Shown here in pieces: positions 5,639 to 8,246 of a stretch of 8,246 nucleotides of DNA. The stretch is from positions 1-8,246 of the forward strand of contig CAJJMF010000116.1 in assembly GCA_905192805.1 (NCBI GenBank), in the 5' to 3' direction. A model generated the notes under the pieces. The model did no database searches and was not told where the DNA came from. It saw nothing but the letters and a program-made list of their open reading frames with translations. Each line of letters begins with the position of its first letter. Position 1 is the first letter of the stretch. Position numbers and translations under genes: made by a program. The stretch is from an uncultured Sutterella sp. (GTDB lineage Bacteria; Pseudomonadota; Gammaproteobacteria; Burkholderiales; Burkholderiaceae_F).

Positions 5639-8191
5639 TTACATCTTCATGCCCGGTTCGTACCAGGTGTAAACCACCGGCAGGTCACCCGTCCACTTCG
5701 AGACTTGCACATTGGCCGTCGAGGCAATGTTGCCATTGGCTAACTTCGAGGTGGGTTTATCCATGGTCAACGTGTTGACGTTACCGTGAATATCGATTTC
5801 ACGGCCATTCACCTTCATGGGCGAATACCACGCACCATGGTGAACGCAAATCACCCCAGGACGAACGCGGTCCGTCACATAGGCCCCCGCTAAGATCGCA
5901 CCACGACGGCTTTCGACTAGTACGATTTCACCGTTAGCAATCCCACGGGCCTTCGCGTCGGCGGGGTTGATCCAACACGGTTCACGCCCTTGGATATCGG
6001 CAAAGCGGTTCGAGACGGTGCTATCCAACTGGCTATGCAAGCGATAGCGACTCTTACAGGCCATCAACGCCAGCGGGAACTGTTGCGTACGCGTTGCCGT
6101 TCCTTCGGTCGGCTGGAAGTAGTACGGGTGCGCCTTACAGTCGTCATACTTGTAGCTCGCGATCTTAGGCGAATAGAGCTGAATCAAACCACTTTCCGTA
6201 TTTAAGGGGTTGGCTTTGGGATCGTCACGGAACTTACTGAACTGGATATAGTCACGGTCCTCTGGTTTCACATCAAAGAGGTGGAAGCCTTTCTTCCAAA
6301 ACTCATCAAACGTGGGCATGTCGACCTTCAGACGTTTCCCAAACTTGGCAGCATCTTCATAGAGCTTCTTGATCCAGTCCATTTCGGTGCGCCCTTCCGT
6401 GAACTCTTTTTCCACGCCTAAGCGCTTGGCGAGTTCAGAGAAGATCCAGTAGTTGTTCTTACTTTCCCACTGGGGTTCGATTGCCTGTTGCATCGCCACA
6501 TAACCATCATTGGTGTAGGTACCGATGTTGGTAATGTCGATCGTTTCAAACGTCGTACAGGCCGGCAGCACGATGTCAGCGTGGCGAGCCGTCGCGGTCC
6601 AGTTAATATCCGACACCACCACCGTGTCAGGTTTACGGAACGCTTCGGCGAGCTGGTTGGTTTGCGGATGGTGAGCAAACGGGTTACCGCCCGCCCAGAA
6701 GATGAAATGCACATCTGGGTATTTCATCTTTTTACCGTTGAAGTCGATTTCCTTACCCGGGTGCTTGATGCAATCCACAATGCTCGCCACGGGTAGTTCA
6801 AGACCTTCCGGATACGGGACCTTCACTTCGCGAGCCGGTTTCACACTCGAGGAAATCCCTCCCATGAAGGGGCCATTCGAAGCCGGCGAACCACCGTTAG
6901 AGTAATGATAGTTCGTGCCCATGCCGCCACCCGGCAACCCAATCTGCCCCAAGACGGACGCTAAGGCGTAGGCCATCCAGTGCGATTGTTCACCAAAGTC
7001 AATACGTTGAATCCCCCAACCGAGCATGATCATCGTACGATGGCTGGCGATATCGTCGGCCAAACGGCGAATCGTATCCGCGGGCACACCGCAAATCTTC
7101 GACGCCCATTCGGGGGTCTTCTTCGTACCGTCTTCTTCACCCGAAACATAGGCCAAGAATTCTTTGTAGCCGTAGGTGTACTTTTCCAAGAACGCCATGT
7201 CAGCTTTCTTCGTATCGACTAAATGGCAGATCATGCCGAGCATCATCGCGGTGTCAGTACCCGGATTCGGCGCAATCCATTCGCTACCCAAGAATTCCGC
7301 GGTATCGGGCTTCAACGGATTAATCGCGACCGTCTTGATGTCTTTCTTTTCTTTCAAGGCACGCAAATAGCCCGCCGCATTGTGTAGTGTGGTGAACCAG
7401 TCAATGTCATTGGTCACAATCGGATCGCAACCCCAGAAGAGAATGCGTTCACTGTGCTTGAGAATATTGTCCCAGCTCGTCGAGCGCGGGTCACCCGAGC
7501 CCACCACGTAGGGCAGAATGTTTTCACTGGCGGCGTCAGAGTAGCTGTTACGGGTTTCAATAAACCCACCACAGAGGTTTAACAAACGCTGTAGGAGATT
7601 GATGGCCGGCTGGACTTTCCCAGTGCTCATCCAACCGTAGGAGCTACCCCACACAGAGGCCGGACCGTAGTTGTCGTACACACGCACCATTTCCTTAGCC
7701 ACCAATTCCAAGGCCTTATCCCAGCTCACACGTACCCATTTATCGTGACCACGCTGAGCACGGCTCTTGGGACCATCCTTGAGATAGCCTTCACGCACCA
7801 TCGGATAGCGGATACGGGCGGTGTTGTAGGGCAATTCGGTCAACCCATTGAGGTTGACGCTCGGCGCATAGTCGTATTCAAACGGGGTCAAATGGGTCAA
7901 CTTACCGCCTTGAACATGGGCGCGTGCAATCCCCCAGCGATTCGCGGTCATCACCGTACCTTCATCGAGGGTGGACTTACCTAAATTAAAGGTCCCCGTT
8001 AACGACAAGTCGTTCTGACCCAACTCTAACGACTGGAATTTCGCCGCGCTTTCTTTGGTAGCAGGAGCGAGACTTAAATCACGGACGGGTTTGTCGGTAG
8101 GCGTGATGGCTGCCTTAGCACTTGGCAGTGCGGTGGCTAACGAGGCCGCTGCCGTGGAGGTTAAAAACTGGCGACGTGAAAATTGAGGCAT
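5639..8191 (-). CDS. Periplasmic TorA/DorA-type molybdopterin S/N-oxide reductase
   Basis: The 850-residue product (TorA has 848) belongs to the DMSO reductase family and reduces S- or N-oxides such as DMSO or TMAO as an anaerobic electron acceptor. SRRQFLT (5-11) with the hydrophobic stretch that follows is a Tat signal, with probable cleavage after AKA (25-27), so it folds with bis-MGD cofactor before export. No cysteine appears before residue 207, so the N-terminal iron-sulfur site of DmsA is absent, as in TorA, BisC and DorA. SYGWMSTG (184-191) and NSYSDAASEN (215-224) form the active site, with Ser218 the likely Mo ligand. Later blocks are GWGIQR, LGQIGLPGGGMG (414-425), AGGNPFAHH (500-508), TARHADIVLP (534-543), RLHSQL (717-722) and a C-terminal cofactor-binding domain. 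By eye it is nearer DorA than E. coli TorA. Electron donor (TorC-like cytochrome) and TorD-like chaperone are not in the window. The exact substrate is uncertain. Confidence 0.92.
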   Translation of the reverse strand: MPQFSRRQFLTSTAAASLATALPSAKAAITPTDKPVRDLSLAPATKESAAKFQSLELGQNDLSLTGTFNLGKSTLDEGTVMTANRWGIARAHVQGGKLTHLTPFEYDYAPSVNLNGLTELPYNTARIRYPMVREGYLKDGPKSRAQRGHDKWVRVSWDKALELVAKEMVRVYDNYGPASVWGSSYGWMSTGKVQPAINLLQRLLNLCGGFIETRNSYSDAASENILPYVVGSGDPRSTSWDNILKHSERILFWGCDPIVTNDIDWFTTLHNAAGYLRALKEKKDIKTVAINPLKPDTAEFLGSEWIAPNPGTDTAMMLGMICHLVDTKKADMAFLEKYTYGYKEFLAYVSGEEDGTKKTPEWASKICGVPADTIRRLADDIASHRTMIMLGWGIQRIDFGEQSHWMAYALASVLGQIGLPGGGMGTNYHYSNGGSPASNGPFMGGISSSVKPAREVKVPYPEGLELPVASIVDCIKHPGKEIDFNGKKMKYPDVHFIFWAGGNPFAHHPQTNQLAEAFRKPDTVVVSDINWTATARHADIVLPACTTFETIDITNIGTYTNDGYVAMQQAIEPQWESKNNYWIFSELAKRLGVEKEFTEGRTEMDWIKKLYEDAAKFGKRLKVDMPTFDEFWKKGFHLFDVKPEDRDYIQFSKFRDDPKANPLNTESGLIQLYSPKIASYKYDDCKAHPYYFQPTEGTATRTQQFPLALMACKSRYRLHSQLDSTVSNRFADIQGREPCWINPADAKARGIANGEIVLVESRRGAILAGAYVTDRVRPGVICVHHGAWYSPMKVNGREIDIHGNVNTLTMDKPTSKLANGNIASTANVQVSKWTGDLPVVYTWYEPGMKM

Positions 8192-8197
8192 AACGTA

Positions 8198-8203
8198 TCC
8201 TTT
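8198..8203 (-). promoter_or_regulatory. Ribosome binding site of the reductase gene
   Basis: The minus strand reads AAAGGA at 8198-8203, six bases before the ATG at 8189-8191. This is good Shine-Dalgarno spacing and confirms a start that places the twin-arginine motif at residues 6-7. The remaining 43 bases to the window edge are AT-rich but show no convincing promoter, so the gene may be driven from further upstream or belong to an operon with genes outside the window. Confidence 0.75.
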
Positions 8204-8246
8204 AAAAACTTTTCCCCGAGCTCTTGAAGCATCAATACACTTAAAT

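Noticed and set aside
1..8246. CRISPR array, insertion sequence or prophage genes
   Set aside because: No regularly spaced repeats, transposase motifs or phage structural genes were seen on either strand.

Overview
The window holds four protein-coding genes, one of them cut by the left edge, plus one tRNA gene. Intergenic spaces are short, base composition is moderate, and the 88-nt tRNA-Ser carries an encoded CCA end. A UmuC-type polymerase together with a Tat-exported molybdenum S/N-oxide reductase suggests a Gram-negative proteobacterium able to respire anaerobically. A gut betaproteobacterium of the Sutterellaceae kind would fit, but that placement is inference; no rRNA or other firm taxonomic marker is present.

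Layout from left to right. Positions 2-526 (+) are the 3' part of a RelA/SpoT-domain alarmone synthetase-like gene, closed by a hairpin terminator at 545-576. A tRNA-Ser(UGA) lies on the minus strand at 708-795, with its own terminator at 659-692. Between the tRNA and the next gene are two inverted repeats (822-863 and 873-906). Positions 914-3928 (-) encode a 1004-residue superfamily 1 UvrD-like helicase with a DUF4145/HsdR-like N-terminal domain. A 307-bp divergent spacer separates it from umuC (4236-5528, +), a Y-family translesion polymerase with no umuD beside it. A perfect 12-bp bidirectional terminator (5536-5567) separates umuC from the converging gene at 5639-8191 (-), a periplasmic TorA/DorA-type molybdopterin S/N-oxide reductase with a twin-arginine signal.

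The helicase and umuC form a head-to-head pair that may belong together in DNA damage tolerance, since they share the only upstream region available to either. No canonical LexA box is visible in it. The reductase is a separate respiratory function whose electron donor and chaperone must lie outside the window. I see no CRISPR array, insertion sequence, phage gene or clear signature of a new defence system. The least ordinary items are the helicase architecture, the orphan umuC arrangement, and the active-site details of the reductase and the polymerase.
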